Part shown: one piece after another, positions 8,501 through 18,020 of the stretch
How positions within the stretch are numbered: the first letter of the stretch is position 1
Layout of the letters: every line of letters begins with the position of its first letter
Source: Bradyrhizobium erythrophlei
Lineage (GTDB): Bacteria > Pseudomonadota > Alphaproteobacteria > Rhizobiales > Xanthobacteraceae
Reading direction: 5' to 3'
Assembly: GCF_900142985.1 (NCBI RefSeq)
Contig: NZ_LT670849.1
Span: 6,712,501 to 6,776,500, forward strand
Length of the DNA stretch: 64,000 nt
Translations under genes and position numbers: made by a program
Notes under the pieces: generated by a model
What the model was told of the DNA's origin: nothing
Database searches by the model: none
Seen by the model: the letters and a program-made list of their open reading frames with translations, nothing else

Positions 8501-9064
8501 ATGATCCGTATCCTCGCTGTTTTCGTCGCGCTGATTTGCGCCGCGCCTGCCATCGCCCAGCCGCTGCCTGCCGGGACCGACAAGCAAAACACCATCGTCA
8601 TCGATACGACCAAGGGACGGATCGTCATCAAGCTGCGCACCGATATCGCGCCCCAGCACGCCGAGCGCATCAAGCAGCTCGCCCGCGAAGGCTTTTACAA
8701 CAACGTGCCGTTCCATCGCGTGATGGATGGTTTCATGGCGCAGACCGGCGATGGCCAGAACTTCAACGGTACCGGCGGATCGAAATATCCGAACCTCAAG
8801 CAGGAATTCTCCAGCGTCCACTTCAAGCGCGGTGTCGTCGGCATGGCGCGCAAGGGTGACAGCGTGGATTCGGCCAACTCGCAGTTCTTCATCATGTTCG
8901 GCGACGGCGCGCCGCTCGACGGCAAATATACCGTGATCGGCGATGTGGTGCAGGGCATGGACGTTGTCGACAAGCTGAAGAAAGCCGACGCAAGCTCCCC
9001 GGGCGGCGCGGTGACCGATCCCGACAAGATGGTGAAGGTTCAGGTCGCGGCCGACCTGAAGTGA
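8501..9064 (+). CDS. periplasmic cyclophilin-type peptidyl-prolyl isomerase
   Basis: 187 residues with a signal peptide (MIRILAVFVALICAAPAIAQ), then a compact bacterial cyclophilin domain. Active-site motifs are readable: FYNNVPFHRVMDGFMAQTGD (catalytic Arg in FHRV), then GVVGMARKGDSVDSANSQFF and the IMFGDGAPLDGKYTVIGDVV region. It would catalyse proline cis/trans isomerisation in exported proteins. It is a paralogue of the cytosolic copy at 9475; only this one carries an export signal. GGAAG lies before the ATG. Confidence 0.93.
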   Translation: MIRILAVFVALICAAPAIAQPLPAGTDKQNTIVIDTTKGRIVIKLRTDIAPQHAERIKQLAREGFYNNVPFHRVMDGFMAQTGDGQNFNGTGGSKYPNLKQEFSSVHFKRGVVGMARKGDSVDSANSQFFIMFGDGAPLDGKYTVIGDVVQGMDVVDKLKKADASSPGGAVTDPDKMVKVQVAADLK

Positions 9065-9067
9065 TCG

Positions 9068-9499
9068 GTGAGCCGCCCTCGCCAGTTGTCGCTGATATGC
9101 GTGGCCGGGCTTTGGCTCGTCGGTCTCACCCCTGCGCCGGCACAACCGGCGCAGGTCAATACCATCGCCGATGTGTTTGCGAGGCTGAGGACGTGCTGGC
9201 AACCGCCGGACCCGGCGCGCGCCCATGTCGGCATCGACATCACCGTTGTCGTCAGTTTCACCCGGACGGGCGAGATTTTGGGCCGGCCCCGTGTGACCTA
9301 TGAATCGGAACAAGCCGACGACAACGACCGTTTATTGTACCGGATTGCGGCGATGGAGGCGTTGCAGCGCTGCACGCCGATGCCATTTACAGAGACAATG
9401 GCCGGCGCCATAGCCGGCCGCCCTTTTGCGATCAGATTTCACAACCGTAAACCTCCACCAGGAGAGAAGAGAGCATGGCTGCTACAGAAAATACTTTGA
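9068..9499 (+). CDS. secreted hypothetical protein, TonB-C-like
   Basis: 143 residues from a GTG start four bases after the preceding stop. It has a signal peptide (LSLICVAGLWLVGLTPAPAQ) and a compact domain ITVVVSFTRTGEILGRPRVT ... AAMEALQRCTPMPFTETMAG, which resembles the C-terminal fold of TonB-like periplasmic proteins (strand, then a helix containing the CTP motif). Its 3' end overlaps the next cyclophilin gene by 25 bases, so the three genes are probably one transcript. The function is unknown. Confidence 0.75.
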   Translation: MSRPRQLSLICVAGLWLVGLTPAPAQPAQVNTIADVFARLRTCWQPPDPARAHVGIDITVVVSFTRTGEILGRPRVTYESEQADDNDRLLYRIAAMEALQRCTPMPFTETMAGAIAGRPFAIRFHNRKPPPGEKRAWLLQKIL

Positions 9500-9942
9500 T
9501 CCTCGAAACCACGCAGGGTCCCGTCACCATTGAGATGCGCCCCGACCTTGCGCCCAACCACGTCGCACGGATCAAGGAACTGGTGCGCGACGGATTTTAC
9601 GACGGCATCGTGTTCCACCGGGTGATCGACGGCTTCATGGCGCAGACCGGTTGCCCGCAAGGCACCGGCACCGGCGGTTCCGGCCAGAAGCTCAAGGCCG
9701 AATTCAACGCCGAGCCGCATGTGCGCGGCACCACCTCGATGGCGCGCGCTGCCAACCCTGACTCCGGCGACAGCCAGTTCTTCATCTGCTTCGACGACGC
9801 GCCGTTCCTCAACAAGCAGTACACGGTTTGGGGCAAGGTGACGTCAGGCATGGAGAATGTCGACAAGATCAAGCGCGGCGAGCCGGTCAAGGATCCCGAC
9901 AAGATCGTCAAGGCGCACATGGCGCAGGACGCGGCCCAATAG
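9475..9942 (+). CDS. ppiB: cytosolic cyclophilin-type peptidyl-prolyl isomerase
   Basis: 155 residues with no signal peptide, so cytosolic. It is a complete cyclophilin: FYDGIVFHRVIDGFMAQTGC with the catalytic Arg, TTSMARAANPDSGDSQFFIC, and the Trp-containing YTVWGKVTSGMENVDKI. AGGAGAGAAGAGAGC precedes the ATG. It is clearly related to the exported copy at 8501, a duplication common in this order of bacteria. The symbol is given by analogy with cytosolic cyclophilins. Confidence 0.93.
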   Translation: MAATENTLILETTQGPVTIEMRPDLAPNHVARIKELVRDGFYDGIVFHRVIDGFMAQTGCPQGTGTGGSGQKLKAEFNAEPHVRGTTSMARAANPDSGDSQFFICFDDAPFLNKQYTVWGKVTSGMENVDKIKRGEPVKDPDKIVKAHMAQDAAQ

Positions 9943-9955
9943 GGCTGGACCCTCT

Positions 9956-10060
9956 TGGTGAGGAGCCCGCGCAAGCGGGCGTCTCGAACCATGAGGCCGC
10001 AAAGCTTTGGTGGCCTCATCCTTCGAGACGCGCTAACGCGCTCCTCAGGATGAGGAGCGG
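9956..10060. repeat. REP-like double hairpin
   Basis: Two linked arms in inverted orientation: GGTGAGGAGCCCGCGCAAGC then GTCTCGAACCATGAGGCC on the left, GGCCTCATCCTTCGAGACGC then GCGCTCCTCAGGATGAGG on the right. Arms of this kind (CCTCATCCTTCGAGAC / CTCCTCAGGATGAGG) are, from memory, very frequent between genes in Bradyrhizobium and Rhodopseudomonas. It occupies the whole ppiB-queA gap and may attenuate transcription or stabilise the upstream mRNA. Confidence 0.75.
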
Positions 10061-10076
10061 CCCATAGCGAAACCAG

Positions 10077-11153
10077 ATGCGCACCGATCTCTTCGACTTC
10101 GAACTGCCGGCGGAACGGATTGCGCTGCGGCCGGCCCAGCCGCGCGATGCCGCGCGGCTTCTCGTCGTCGAGGCCAGTGGCTCCCTGCACGACCGCGTCG
10201 TGTCCGATTTGCCGCAATGGCTGAAGGCGGGCGATCAGATCGTCGTCAACGACACCAAGGTGATCTCCGCGCAACTCCGGGGACGGCGCATCGGCCGCGA
10301 GACCGAGCCGAAAATCGAGGCGACGCTGATCAAGCGGCTCGATGCGTCACGCTGGCAGGCGCTGGTCAAGCCGGCCAAGAAACTCGCAGCCGGCGACCTC
10401 GTTCGCTTCGGCAACGAAGGCAAGGTGTGTCTGCTCGGCCACCTCGACGCCGAAGTGGAAGAAAAGGGCGAAGAGGGCGAGGTCACGCTGTCGTTTTCGT
10501 TTCACGGGCCGGCGCTGGACTCCGCCATCGCCGACCTCGGCAGTCCGCCTTTGCCGCCCTATATCGCCTCGAAACGTACGCCCGACGAGCAGGACGCGGC
10601 TGATTACCAGACGATGTTCGCGACCAACGAAGGCGCGGTCGCTGCACCTACGGCCGGGCTGCATTTTACTCCGGCACTGGAGACCGCGCTGCGCGAGCGC
10701 GGCGTTGGCATCGTCAGGCTCACACTGCATGTCGGGGCCGGCACCTTCCTGCCGGTCAAGGTCGACGACACCGCCGAGCACAAGATGCATTCCGAGTGGG
10801 GCACAATCTCGCCGGAGGCGGCCGAGGCGCTCAATGCGGCCCGCGCCAAAGGCGGCCGCATCGTCGCGGTCGGCACCACGTCGATGCGGCTCCTGGAAAG
10901 TGCGGCCACTGAAGACGGCACGGTCAGGCCGTTTGCCGACGAGACCGCGATTTTCATCACGCCGGGTTATCGATTCCGCGCGGTCGACATGCTCCTTACC
11001 AACTTTCATCTGCCGCGCTCGACCCTGTTCATGCTGGTCTCGGCCTTTTCAGGGCTAAAGACCATGAAGCGCGCCTACGCGCATGCGATCGACAACGGCT
11101 ACCGGTTTTACTCCTACGGCGATGCCTGCCTCCTGTTTCGAGGCGATAACTAG
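10077..11153 (+). CDS. queA: tRNA preQ1(34) S-adenosylmethionine ribosyltransferase-isomerase
   Basis: 358 residues, the usual QueA length. It makes epoxyqueuosine in tRNA by transferring the ribosyl part of SAM to preQ1 at position 34. Family signatures: [20 protein letters not shown] at the N terminus, [17 protein letters not shown] in the middle, and [20 protein letters not shown] with [13 protein letters not shown] at the end. tgt, which works one step earlier in the same pathway, lies 1.3 kb on at 12445. The stop directly abuts that of the convergent asd gene, with no gap. Confidence 0.97.
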   Translation: MRTDLFDFELPAERIALRPAQPRDAARLLVVEASGSLHDRVVSDLPQWLKAGDQIVVNDTKVISAQLRGRRIGRETEPKIEATLIKRLDASRWQALVKPAKKLAAGDLVRFGNEGKVCLLGHLDAEVEEKGEEGEVTLSFSFHGPALDSAIADLGSPPLPPYIASKRTPDEQDAADYQTMFATNEGAVAAPTAGLHFTPALETALRERGVGIVRLTLHVGAGTFLPVKVDDTAEHKMHSEWGTISPEAAEALNAARAKGGRIVAVGTTSMRLLESAATEDGTVRPFADETAIFITPGYRFRAVDMLLTNFHLPRSTLFMLVSAFSGLKTMKRAYAHAIDNGYRFYSYGDACLLFRGDN

Positions 11154-12179
11154 TTAGGCCGCAACCCGCTCCGGCAGCAATTCGGCGATCTGGATCGCGT
11201 TCAGCGCCGCACCCTTGAGCAGTTGATCGGCTGAGACGAACAGCGAGATCGAATGACCGCTTGGATCGCTGAGATCGCGCCGGATGCGCCCGACAAGCAC
11301 GTCGTCCTGTCCTGACGCCTCGATCGGCATCGGGAAGTAGTTCCGGACACGATCGTCGACCACCTTCACGCCGGGCGCGTTGGTCAGGAGCCTGCGAACC
11401 TCGCTTTCACTGATCGGCTTTTCGCATTCGAAGGTGATGGCCTGGCTGTGGGCGCGCAGCACCGGCACACGGACGCAGGTGATGCCGATCGCGATCCGGT
11501 CGTCCTCGAAGATCTTGTGCGTCTCCTTGATGACCTTGGTCTCTTCCTCGTTGTAGCCGGTCTCGGGATCGATCCTGGTGTCGTGATTGAAGACGTTGAA
11601 GGCGTAGGGATGCGGCAGCACCGTGGGCGTAAAGCTCTCGCCGGCAAGATTGGCGCGGGTCGATGCCACCAGTTCCTCCATCGCGGCGGCGCCAGCGCCC
11701 GATGCCGCCTGATAGGTCGAGATGATCATGCGCTTGATGCGGTTCTTTTGATGGATCGGCCATAGCGGCATCAATGCCGTGATCGCCGAACAGTTCGGAA
11801 CGGCGATGATGCCCTTGTGCTCGGCAATCCGCCGGCCGTTGATCTCGGGCACTGCGAGCGGGACGTTGGGGTCCATGCGGAAAGCAGAGGAGTTGTCGAT
11901 GACGACGGCGCCGGCCTTGACCGCTGATGGCGAGAACTTGCGCGAGACGCTGCTGCCGGCCGAAAACAGTGCGATGTCGACACCCCCAAACGAGTCTTCG
12001 CGCAGCTCCTCGATGGTGATGGTTTCGCCGCGGAAGCCGAGCGTCTGGCCGGCCGAACGGCTGCTCGCGAGCGCCTTGAGCTTCTTGACCGGAAAGCCGC
12101 GCTTGTTGAGCGTGGCGATGAATTCTCGGCCGACCGCGCCGGTCACGCCGGCGATGGCAACAACAGGGTCTCTGAGCAT
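11154..12179 (-). CDS. asd: aspartate-semialdehyde dehydrogenase
   Basis: 341 residues. The enzyme reduces aspartyl phosphate to aspartate semialdehyde with NADPH, the branch point to Lys/diaminopimelate, Thr and Met. The N-terminal NADP site is [18 protein letters not shown]; the catalytic Cys130 is in AVPNCSAI; the substrate-binding loop is EPETGYN-like ([10 protein letters not shown]), with [10 protein letters not shown] following. A Thr/Lys-rich short ORF and an intrinsic terminator precede it, which suggests attenuation (see 12205 and 12266). The gene stands alone between queA and tgt, convergent with queA. Confidence 0.95.
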   Translation of the reverse strand: MLRDPVVAIAGVTGAVGREFIATLNKRGFPVKKLKALASSRSAGQTLGFRGETITIEELREDSFGGVDIALFSAGSSVSRKFSPSAVKAGAVVIDNSSAFRMDPNVPLAVPEINGRRIAEHKGIIAVPNCSAITALMPLWPIHQKNRIKRMIISTYQAASGAGAAAMEELVASTRANLAGESFTPTVLPHPYAFNVFNHDTRIDPETGYNEEETKVIKETHKIFEDDRIAIGITCVRVPVLRAHSQAITFECEKPISESEVRRLLTNAPGVKVVDDRVRNYFPMPIEASGQDDVLVGRIRRDLSDPSGHSISLFVSADQLLKGAALNAIQIAELLPERVAA

Positions 12180-12204
12180 GTTCGTCTCCGTGGGATTTTG
12201 GGCA

Positions 12205-12240
12205 ATAAAAAAGCCCCGAACCTTTCGGTAGCGGGGCTTC
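12205..12240 (-). terminator. intrinsic terminator in the leader of asd
   Basis: Read on the minus strand: stem AAGCCCCG(C) / CGGGGCTT with a loop near CCGAAAGG, followed by TTTTTTATT. It lies between the short Thr/Lys-rich ORF (stop at 12266) and the asd start (12179) and is oriented to stop transcription before asd. That placement is what an attenuator would show; alternatively it ends a short independent transcript. Confidence 0.75.
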
Positions 12241-12265
12241 GGATCAAGATGATGCGGTCGTTTGA

Positions 12266-12337
12266 CTACGCGCGCACGCCTCCCGAGCCCCCGGAGGGCT
12301 TGGTTTTGGTCGTGGTTTTGGTGGTCGCGAACATCAT
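12266..12337 (-). CDS. Thr/Lys-rich leader peptide candidate upstream of asd
   Basis: 23-codon ORF on the minus strand starting ATG ATG. The peptide begins MMFATTKTTTKTKPSGG and so has six Thr and three Lys codons within nine positions, followed by a Gly-rich end. The terminator at 12205-12240 follows after about 25 bases, then asd. Asd supplies both Thr and Lys, so a ribosome stalled on these codons could report shortage of those amino acids, as in known thr leaders. Weak points: no good Shine-Dalgarno is visible and I did not model an antiterminator. It could also be a chance low-complexity ORF or a small-RNA-borne peptide. Confidence 0.45.
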   Translation of the reverse strand: MMFATTKTTTKTKPSGGSGGVRA

Positions 12338-12444
12338 GGGACCGGACTTATGGGCAAGACTCTGGGCCTCGTCAACCGATTTTGCCTGAAAACTACTTAC
12401 TGCGGGTTGAACAGGGCGCCATTGTTACGCGATAAGCCGCTTGC

Positions 12445-13578
12445 ATGAGCCTGCCCAACCATTTCGAACTGCTTGCAACCGATGGCCCCGCGCGAACCGG
12501 ACGCCTGACCACACCCCACGGCGTGGTGCGGACGCCGGCCTTCATGCCGGTCGGCACCGCCGGCGCCATGAAGGGCATGCACTGGCGTGAGGTGCGTGAT
12601 GCCGGCGCCGATATCGTGCTCGGCAACACCTACCACCTGATGCTGCGGCCAGGTGCCGAGCGGATCGCGGCGCTCGGCGGCCTGCAAGCCTTCACGGGGT
12701 GGAACGGCCCGATGCTGACGGACTCCGGCGGCTTCCAGGTGATGTCGCTGTCGGAGCTGCGCAAGGTCAAGGAAGAGGCGGTTACGTTCCGCTCGCATAT
12801 CGATGGCGCCATCGTCGAATTATCGCCGGAGCGTTCGATCGAGGTGCAGCGGCTGCTCGGCTCGGACATTGCGATGCAGATGGATGAATGCGTCCGGCTG
12901 CCCGCTGATCGCAGCGATATCGATCGCGCCATGCAACTGTCGCTGCGTTGGGCCGAGCGCAGCAAGCGCGCGTTCGAGACTGCGCCGGCGGGCTATATGC
13001 TGTTCGGCATCGTACAGGGCGGCGATCTGCCGCAGCTTCGGCAGGCCAGCGCGCAGGGCCTCGTCGATATCGGCTTTCACGGTTATGCGATCGGCGGGCT
13101 TGCGGTGGGCGAGCCGCAGGAAGTCATGCTGGCGATGATCGAGGAAGTCGGCCCGGTGCTTCCAAAGGACCGTCCGCGATATCTGATGGGGGTTGGAACG
13201 CCTGACGATATCCTGGAAGCGGTCGCGCGCGGCGTCGACATGTTCGATTGCGTGATGCCGACGCGTAACGGCCGCCATGGCATGGCCTTCACGCGCTACG
13301 GCCAGATCAATCTGCGAAACGCGCGCCACGCCGACGATTCGCGGCCGCTCGACGAAACCAGCCCCTGGCCGTCGGCGCGAAACTATTCTCGCGCCTATCT
13401 GCATCACCTCGTCCGGTCCGGCGAGACACTGGGCGCGATGCTGCTGTCCGAAATCAATATCGCGTACTACCAGCAACTGACGGACGGGATCAGGCAGGCG
13501 ATTGCGCAGGGAACGTTTGCCGATTTTCGCGCACGCACGAAAAGCGAATGGGAAAAAGGCGACATCGCGCCGCGTTAG
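12445..13578 (+). CDS. tgt: queuine tRNA-ribosyltransferase (TGT) lacking the zinc site
   Basis: 377 residues. TGT exchanges guanine 34 for preQ1 in tRNAs Asp, Asn, His and Tyr. Key residues are visible: D93 in [12 protein letters not shown], the substrate loop GIVQGGD, and the nucleophile D268 in [14 protein letters not shown]. The family zinc motif (CxCxxC ... H near the C terminus) is absent: the aligned stretch [18 protein letters not shown] has S306, W308 and A311 in place of the three Cys, and I337 (SEINIAYY) in place of the His. Everything around it is well conserved, so this looks like an intact enzyme with a lost metal site. It shares the queuosine pathway with queA nearby. Confidence 0.95.
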   Translation: MSLPNHFELLATDGPARTGRLTTPHGVVRTPAFMPVGTAGAMKGMHWREVRDAGADIVLGNTYHLMLRPGAERIAALGGLQAFTGWNGPMLTDSGGFQVMSLSELRKVKEEAVTFRSHIDGAIVELSPERSIEVQRLLGSDIAMQMDECVRLPADRSDIDRAMQLSLRWAERSKRAFETAPAGYMLFGIVQGGDLPQLRQASAQGLVDIGFHGYAIGGLAVGEPQEVMLAMIEEVGPVLPKDRPRYLMGVGTPDDILEAVARGVDMFDCVMPTRNGRHGMAFTRYGQINLRNARHADDSRPLDETSPWPSARNYSRAYLHHLVRSGETLGAMLLSEINIAYYQQLTDGIRQAIAQGTFADFRARTKSEWEKGDIAPR

Positions 13579-13671
13579 ATCGCCGCAGCTCTTGATCGGT
13601 CAACTAACGGCGAAATCCAGCAAGCGCTGCGCGCTAGCCAGCCAACGAAACCCGACGAACTATGATGGAAC

Positions 13672-13881
13672 TCAGTTACAGACGAGACGCTTGAGCGAAT
13701 GCTTGGTCACAAAACCATAGCCACAGGTGTCGCAGGTCCAGAGATAGCTGATGATGTTATCGGCCAGATAGGCTGACGCCTCAGCAGCCACCATCGAATC
13801 CGCACAAACCGGACACGTCGGCAGATCACTCCCACGAGGACTGTGCGTTACGGCGGACAGGACTGCAGCAACTGCTGACAT
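13672..13881 (-). CDS. small zinc-ribbon-like protein
   Basis: 69 residues from ATG 13881, chosen for the GGGAGG five bases upstream rather than the longer frame. Two CxxC pairs, CPVCADSM and CDTCGYGF, are separated by about 30 residues, a typical zinc-ribbon layout. A helical stretch (AAEASAYLADNIISYLW) lies between them. No function is known; the type is common in Bradyrhizobium genomes. Confidence 0.7.
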   Translation of the reverse strand: MSAVAAVLSAVTHSPRGSDLPTCPVCADSMVAAEASAYLADNIISYLWTCDTCGYGFVTKHSLKRLVCN

Positions 13882-14108
13882 CGAGGCCTCCCCTGCGATC
13901 TGAACCCGAATGCAACATACAACAATTAGTTTGACCATACCGCAACACAAATGCGTTGGTTTTACGATATTCGGCGAACTTGCGCATTTTTGCGACGCAG
14001 CGAACTATGGCGCGCGGGTGCTTGCGCCGCGGCGCAGACCGTCACTATTTGAACAGCAATTGAAACAAGACTTCACAATCGGAAGCGCATTGATGCGGGG
14101 GAAGAGGC

Positions 14109-15086
<978 letters not shown>

Positions 15087-15087
15087 C

Positions 15088-15165
15088 CTAGTGCGGCGAA
15101 TTTGAAGTTCCTACTATCTTGCCGCGACCGCATTATAGGAACTTCAAATTCGTACGCCGCACTAG
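15088..15165. repeat. CTAGTG-bounded palindrome, copy 3
   Basis: Arms CTAGTGCGGCGAATTTGAAG ... and ... CTTCAAATTCGTACGCCGCACTAG-type complement, with inner stem TTGAAGTTCCTA / TAGGAACTTCAA. It starts two bases after the cysK stop and could end that transcript. The stem bases differ from copies 1 and 2 but remain paired. Confidence 0.85.
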
Positions 15166-15180
15166 CAACCATGGATTGGC

Positions 15181-15252
15181 AGAGCTCCTTTGATTCCGAA
15201 GTTCGCATCAGAGGTAGCCGCGATAGCTTGCGAACTTCGGAACCGGAGCTCT
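15181..15252. repeat. variant palindrome bounded by AGAGCTCC, copy 4
   Basis: Arms AGAGCTCC ... GGAGCTCT with inner stem ATTCCGAAGTTCGCA / TGCGAACTTCGGAA. The architecture (outer closing helix, small mismatch, inner stem containing GAAGTTC, GC-rich loop) is that of the CTAGTG family, but the outer helix has a different sequence. It lies 15 bp after copy 3 and directly before the ATG at 15254, so it is in the 5' leader of that gene. Confidence 0.7.
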
Positions 15253-15253
15253 G

Positions 15254-15493
15254 ATGCCCGACCAGCCGCGGCGACCGCGAACCCTGAACGATGCCCGTAC
15301 CGAAGCGGAGGCGGCATTCAAGAAGGTAACGAAGAAAGAGGCGGAAGCGCCGCCCAGGACGAACGCCGTTCCCGGCGTCAAGGAACTGGTGTCGCTACGG
15401 ATCGACCAGGACGTGCTCGAATACTTCCAGGGGGGCGGACCGGGCTGGCAGGATCGGATCAACGAAGCCTTGCGCAAGGCCGCGGGGAAATAG
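15254..15493 (+). CDS. BrnA-like antitoxin family protein (orphan)
   Basis: 79 residues. The C-terminal part VSLRIDQDVLEYFQGGGPGW followed by QDRINEALRKA matches the ribbon-helix-helix end of BrnA antitoxins (pattern: xLRxDxDVLxxFxxxGxGxQxRINxxLR). The N-terminal half is Lys/Glu-rich and variable. A BrnT toxin gene would be expected just upstream, but only palindromic repeats are there. It may be an orphan DNA-binding protein. It converges with the EamA gene, with 4 bp between the stop codons. Confidence 0.7.
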   Translation: MPDQPRRPRTLNDARTEAEAAFKKVTKKEAEAPPRTNAVPGVKELVSLRIDQDVLEYFQGGGPGWQDRINEALRKAAGK

Positions 15494-15497
15494 CCGG

Positions 15498-16376
15498 TTA
15501 AGCCCTGATCTGCGCGGGCTTTGGTGCTGATGTCTTCAGGTTCAGAAGATTGCCGGTCAGAATGAGCAATGCGCCCAGGATCGTGAAAACGTCCAGCCGC
15601 TCGCCATACAGCAGCCAGCCCGCGGTCGCCGTCAGGGGCACGCGGAGGAAATCCATCGGCACCACGATCGTGGCGTCCGCGTAAAGCATCGCGCGCGCCA
15701 TGCAGAAGTGCGAAAACGTCCCGCCGAAGGCGACCCCGATCGCGCAGGCCCAGACGTAGGGTGACGGCCAAACCCAGACATGAAGGGTAGGGAGTGCGCC
15801 CGCCAGCACCTGTATCGCCATCATCCAGAACACGATGGCAAGCGCCGGCTCCGTGCGGGTCAGCGATTTCATCATCACAACCGTGACGCCAAGGACAGCG
15901 GCAGCGGCCAGCACGATCAATTGGCCGACATTGACCTCACCCGCTGAGGGGCGGACGATGACGAAGACGCCGACGAGGCCGAGCGCGATCGCGGCCGCCT
16001 TCCACATCGTGATGCGTTCGCCCAGAAAGCTGGCGGCGAGGATGGCCGTCCAGATCGGCATGGTGAATTCGATCGACACCACCTGTCCCAGCGGAATCAT
16101 CGTCAGCGCCAGGAACCAGCCGTACTGGCCGGCATAATGCAGGAAGGCGCGCGTTGCGTGCATCGGCAGCCGCGATGTTCGCAGCATCCCGAAGCCGCCG
16201 GCGAAGTAGATCGCGGGGCAAAGCATCAAAACGCCAAGGCCGGAACGGAGCTCCATGATCTGAAAGATATTGAGTTCGCGTGCCGCCTCGCGACCCGAGA
16301 TCGCCATCAACAGCATCAGACTGAGGAAGCCCGCCATCCACAGCGCGGCTTTAAGTTTGGAAGGCGGTCGATCCAT
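15498..16376 (-). CDS. EamA/DMT family transporter
   Basis: 292 residues with ten hydrophobic segments in two EamA repeats; the first runs about residues 10-140 (start LKAALWMAGFLSLMLLMAIS) and the second from LIVLAAAAVLGVTVVMMKSL. Conserved PMDFLRVPLTATAGWLLYGE in the second repeat is typical of this drug/metabolite transporter superfamily. It probably exports a small metabolite across the inner membrane; the substrate is unknown. It stands alone on the minus strand. Confidence 0.85.
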   Translation of the reverse strand: MDRPPSKLKAALWMAGFLSLMLLMAISGREAARELNIFQIMELRSGLGVLMLCPAIYFAGGFGMLRTSRLPMHATRAFLHYAGQYGWFLALTMIPLGQVVSIEFTMPIWTAILAASFLGERITMWKAAAIALGLVGVFVIVRPSAGEVNVGQLIVLAAAAVLGVTVVMMKSLTRTEPALAIVFWMMAIQVLAGALPTLHVWVWPSPYVWACAIGVAFGGTFSHFCMARAMLYADATIVVPMDFLRVPLTATAGWLLYGERLDVFTILGALLILTGNLLNLKTSAPKPAQIRA

Positions 16377-16549
16377 GGGAACGGCAAAACCGGCGATGCG
16401 AGGCAGGGGCTCTGGGCCGGGCCGGTATCAGCGAGCAAGCTTCCCTTTGCAACGCGCAAATATGCCGATGCTATAATGCGCGGCGGGATGAATCCCCTTG
16501 GGAAGACTTCATGCGCATGCTGTTGGATAACTCACGGCGCATGAAAAAG

Positions 16550-16584
16550 CCGGCAGGTCACCGTGATGGCGACCCGCCGGCCTT
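16550..16584 (-). terminator. intrinsic terminator after the 16601 gene
   Basis: On the minus strand: GGCCGGCGGGTC ... GACCTGCCGGC followed by TTTTTCA. It lies just after the stop of the secreted-protein gene at 16601-17119. Confidence 0.75.
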
Positions 16585-16600
16585 GGTCTGAAATCTGAAA

Positions 16601-17119
16601 TCAGCTGCGCGTCAGCGAAATCGAAGCGCCCCTGAACTGGCTCTCAGCCCGGATTACCACCGACTGCTTGTTGCCGCGTGTCGTCAGCGAAATGTTCGCG
16701 TTAAAACCAGGCGCGCTGGCAACAACCTGAATCACGCCGCCACCCGCGCGGCCCTCGATATTGCCGTTGATGTTGCGGCTGGTCTCGCTCCAGCTGCCGG
16801 AAATTGCCGGACCCTGCGCGGTCACGTTGCTGGTCAGGTTGAACTTGTAGCTGTCGCTGGCGCAGGTCAGCGTCTGTTGCAGGCCAGAGCCTCCGGCGCC
16901 GACCGCGTAGGTCGCGCGGCAACGAATGCGCTCGGTCGAGCCGTCGTCCAGCGTGACCGTACCGCCGCCGCTCCAGACGCCGGCCATACCGGCGAAAGGT
17001 CCGCCGGCCTGCGCGTGACCGCTGTCGCTCCAGACGGAGGCTGCAAGCACGGTTGCGATCGCGAAGACCAGGCGACGCGTGACGCCGAAAGACTTCCTGG
17101 TATTGTTCAGACGCTCCAT
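16601..17119 (-). CDS. secreted hypothetical protein
   Basis: 172 residues: a cytoplasmic basic start, a signal sequence (LVFAIATVLAASVWSDSGHA) and a mature, Ser/Gly-rich beta domain. Recognisable blocks are GVWSGGGTVTLDDGSTERIR, a Cys pair (RCRATY and LTCASDSYKF) that could form a disulfide, and a C-terminal strand ASISLTRS. I recognise this as a conserved alphaproteobacterial periplasmic protein without a known function. It has its own terminator. Confidence 0.75.
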   Translation of the reverse strand: MERLNNTRKSFGVTRRLVFAIATVLAASVWSDSGHAQAGGPFAGMAGVWSGGGTVTLDDGSTERIRCRATYAVGAGGSGLQQTLTCASDSYKFNLTSNVTAQGPAISGSWSETSRNINGNIEGRAGGGVIQVVASAPGFNANISLTTRGNKQSVVIRAESQFRGASISLTRS

Positions 17120-17404
17120 TCCAATTCCCCCATCGGCATTGTCACTACGCTGGCCGTCCGCATATGCACATTGATCGGTGAGAGCACAAGTCCCTCGGGT
17201 GCCGATGATGCCTTGGATACCAGCGCCGGCGAGAAAATTTTATCCCCCGTCCGTATGAGCGTCGAGTGGTCAGCCGGGCATCACGACGTGCTTTCGGTCA
17301 TGTTTTCGACGATGAAAACATATTCCAGAACATGGATTTATGTCTGGAATCGAGTCTGGCAGGTCAACTCGTTGAAGGTATGCTTCGGGCGGCGTCCGCG
17401 GAAG

Positions 17405-17995
17405 CTAACTCGCGAGTGCCGGTGCGCTGGTCGCAAATTGCTCGTCCTGCGGCTTCGCCGGCAACGCGTTGTGAGCCCTCGCGTAGTCGATAACCTCGGC
17501 GAGCAATTTCTGGCCCATCGGCGCAAGAGCGCGCTCCCACAATTGCCGGGCCGTCTCGCCTTTCCCAACAAAACACCAGTCCTGTGCCGCGATCGCGCCG
17601 GCATCCATCCGATCCGCGAGATGATACACGGTGCCGCCGGCAATCGGGTCCTGCTCGCGGATGGTCCATTCGACGGCCGCGATCCCGCGATGGCGCGGCA
17701 ACAGCGACGGATGATAGCCGATTCCGCCGAGGCGGGAGGCGGCCAGCGCTTCCCTGGCTATGCGCGCATGGCTGTGGGCGGTGACAATCAAATCGGTGCC
17801 ACCGGCGATTTCGGAGGCGACTACCAGTTTCGGATTGGCCTGAACCACCACCTCGATGCCGGCCTCACGCGCAGCCATAGCCAACCGGTCTTCGGCATCC
17901 GCAACCACAACCCTGACGACGTCGACGTCATGCCCGCGCAGCATTTGCAGGGTCGTCACGCCGAAATGGCGAGAGCCGACGAGGGTAATCCGCAT
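17405..17995 (-). CDS. formyltransferase-like protein (Fmt N-terminal fold)
   Basis: About 196 residues from ATG 17995, chosen for GGAAGAG upstream; the frame reaches 18088 but that part lies in a palindromic repeat. The fold is that of formyl transferases: MRITLVGSRHFGVTTLQMLR at the N terminus, AHSHARIAREALAASRLGGI and the catalytic-region GIGYHPSLLPRHRG (usual His with Asn replaced by AHSH upstream), then GGTVYHLADRMDAGAIAAQD. It lacks the C-terminal tRNA-binding domain of Fmt, so a small-molecule substrate such as a nucleotide sugar is more likely than Met-tRNA. Confidence 0.75.
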   Translation of the reverse strand: MRITLVGSRHFGVTTLQMLRGHDVDVVRVVVADAEDRLAMAAREAGIEVVVQANPKLVVASEIAGGTDLIVTAHSHARIAREALAASRLGGIGYHPSLLPRHRGIAAVEWTIREQDPIAGGTVYHLADRMDAGAIAAQDWCFVGKGETARQLWERALAPMGQKLLAEVIDYARAHNALPAKPQDEQFATSAPALAS

Positions 17996-18020
17996 GATTT
18001 CTCTTCCGTCAGAACTAGGG

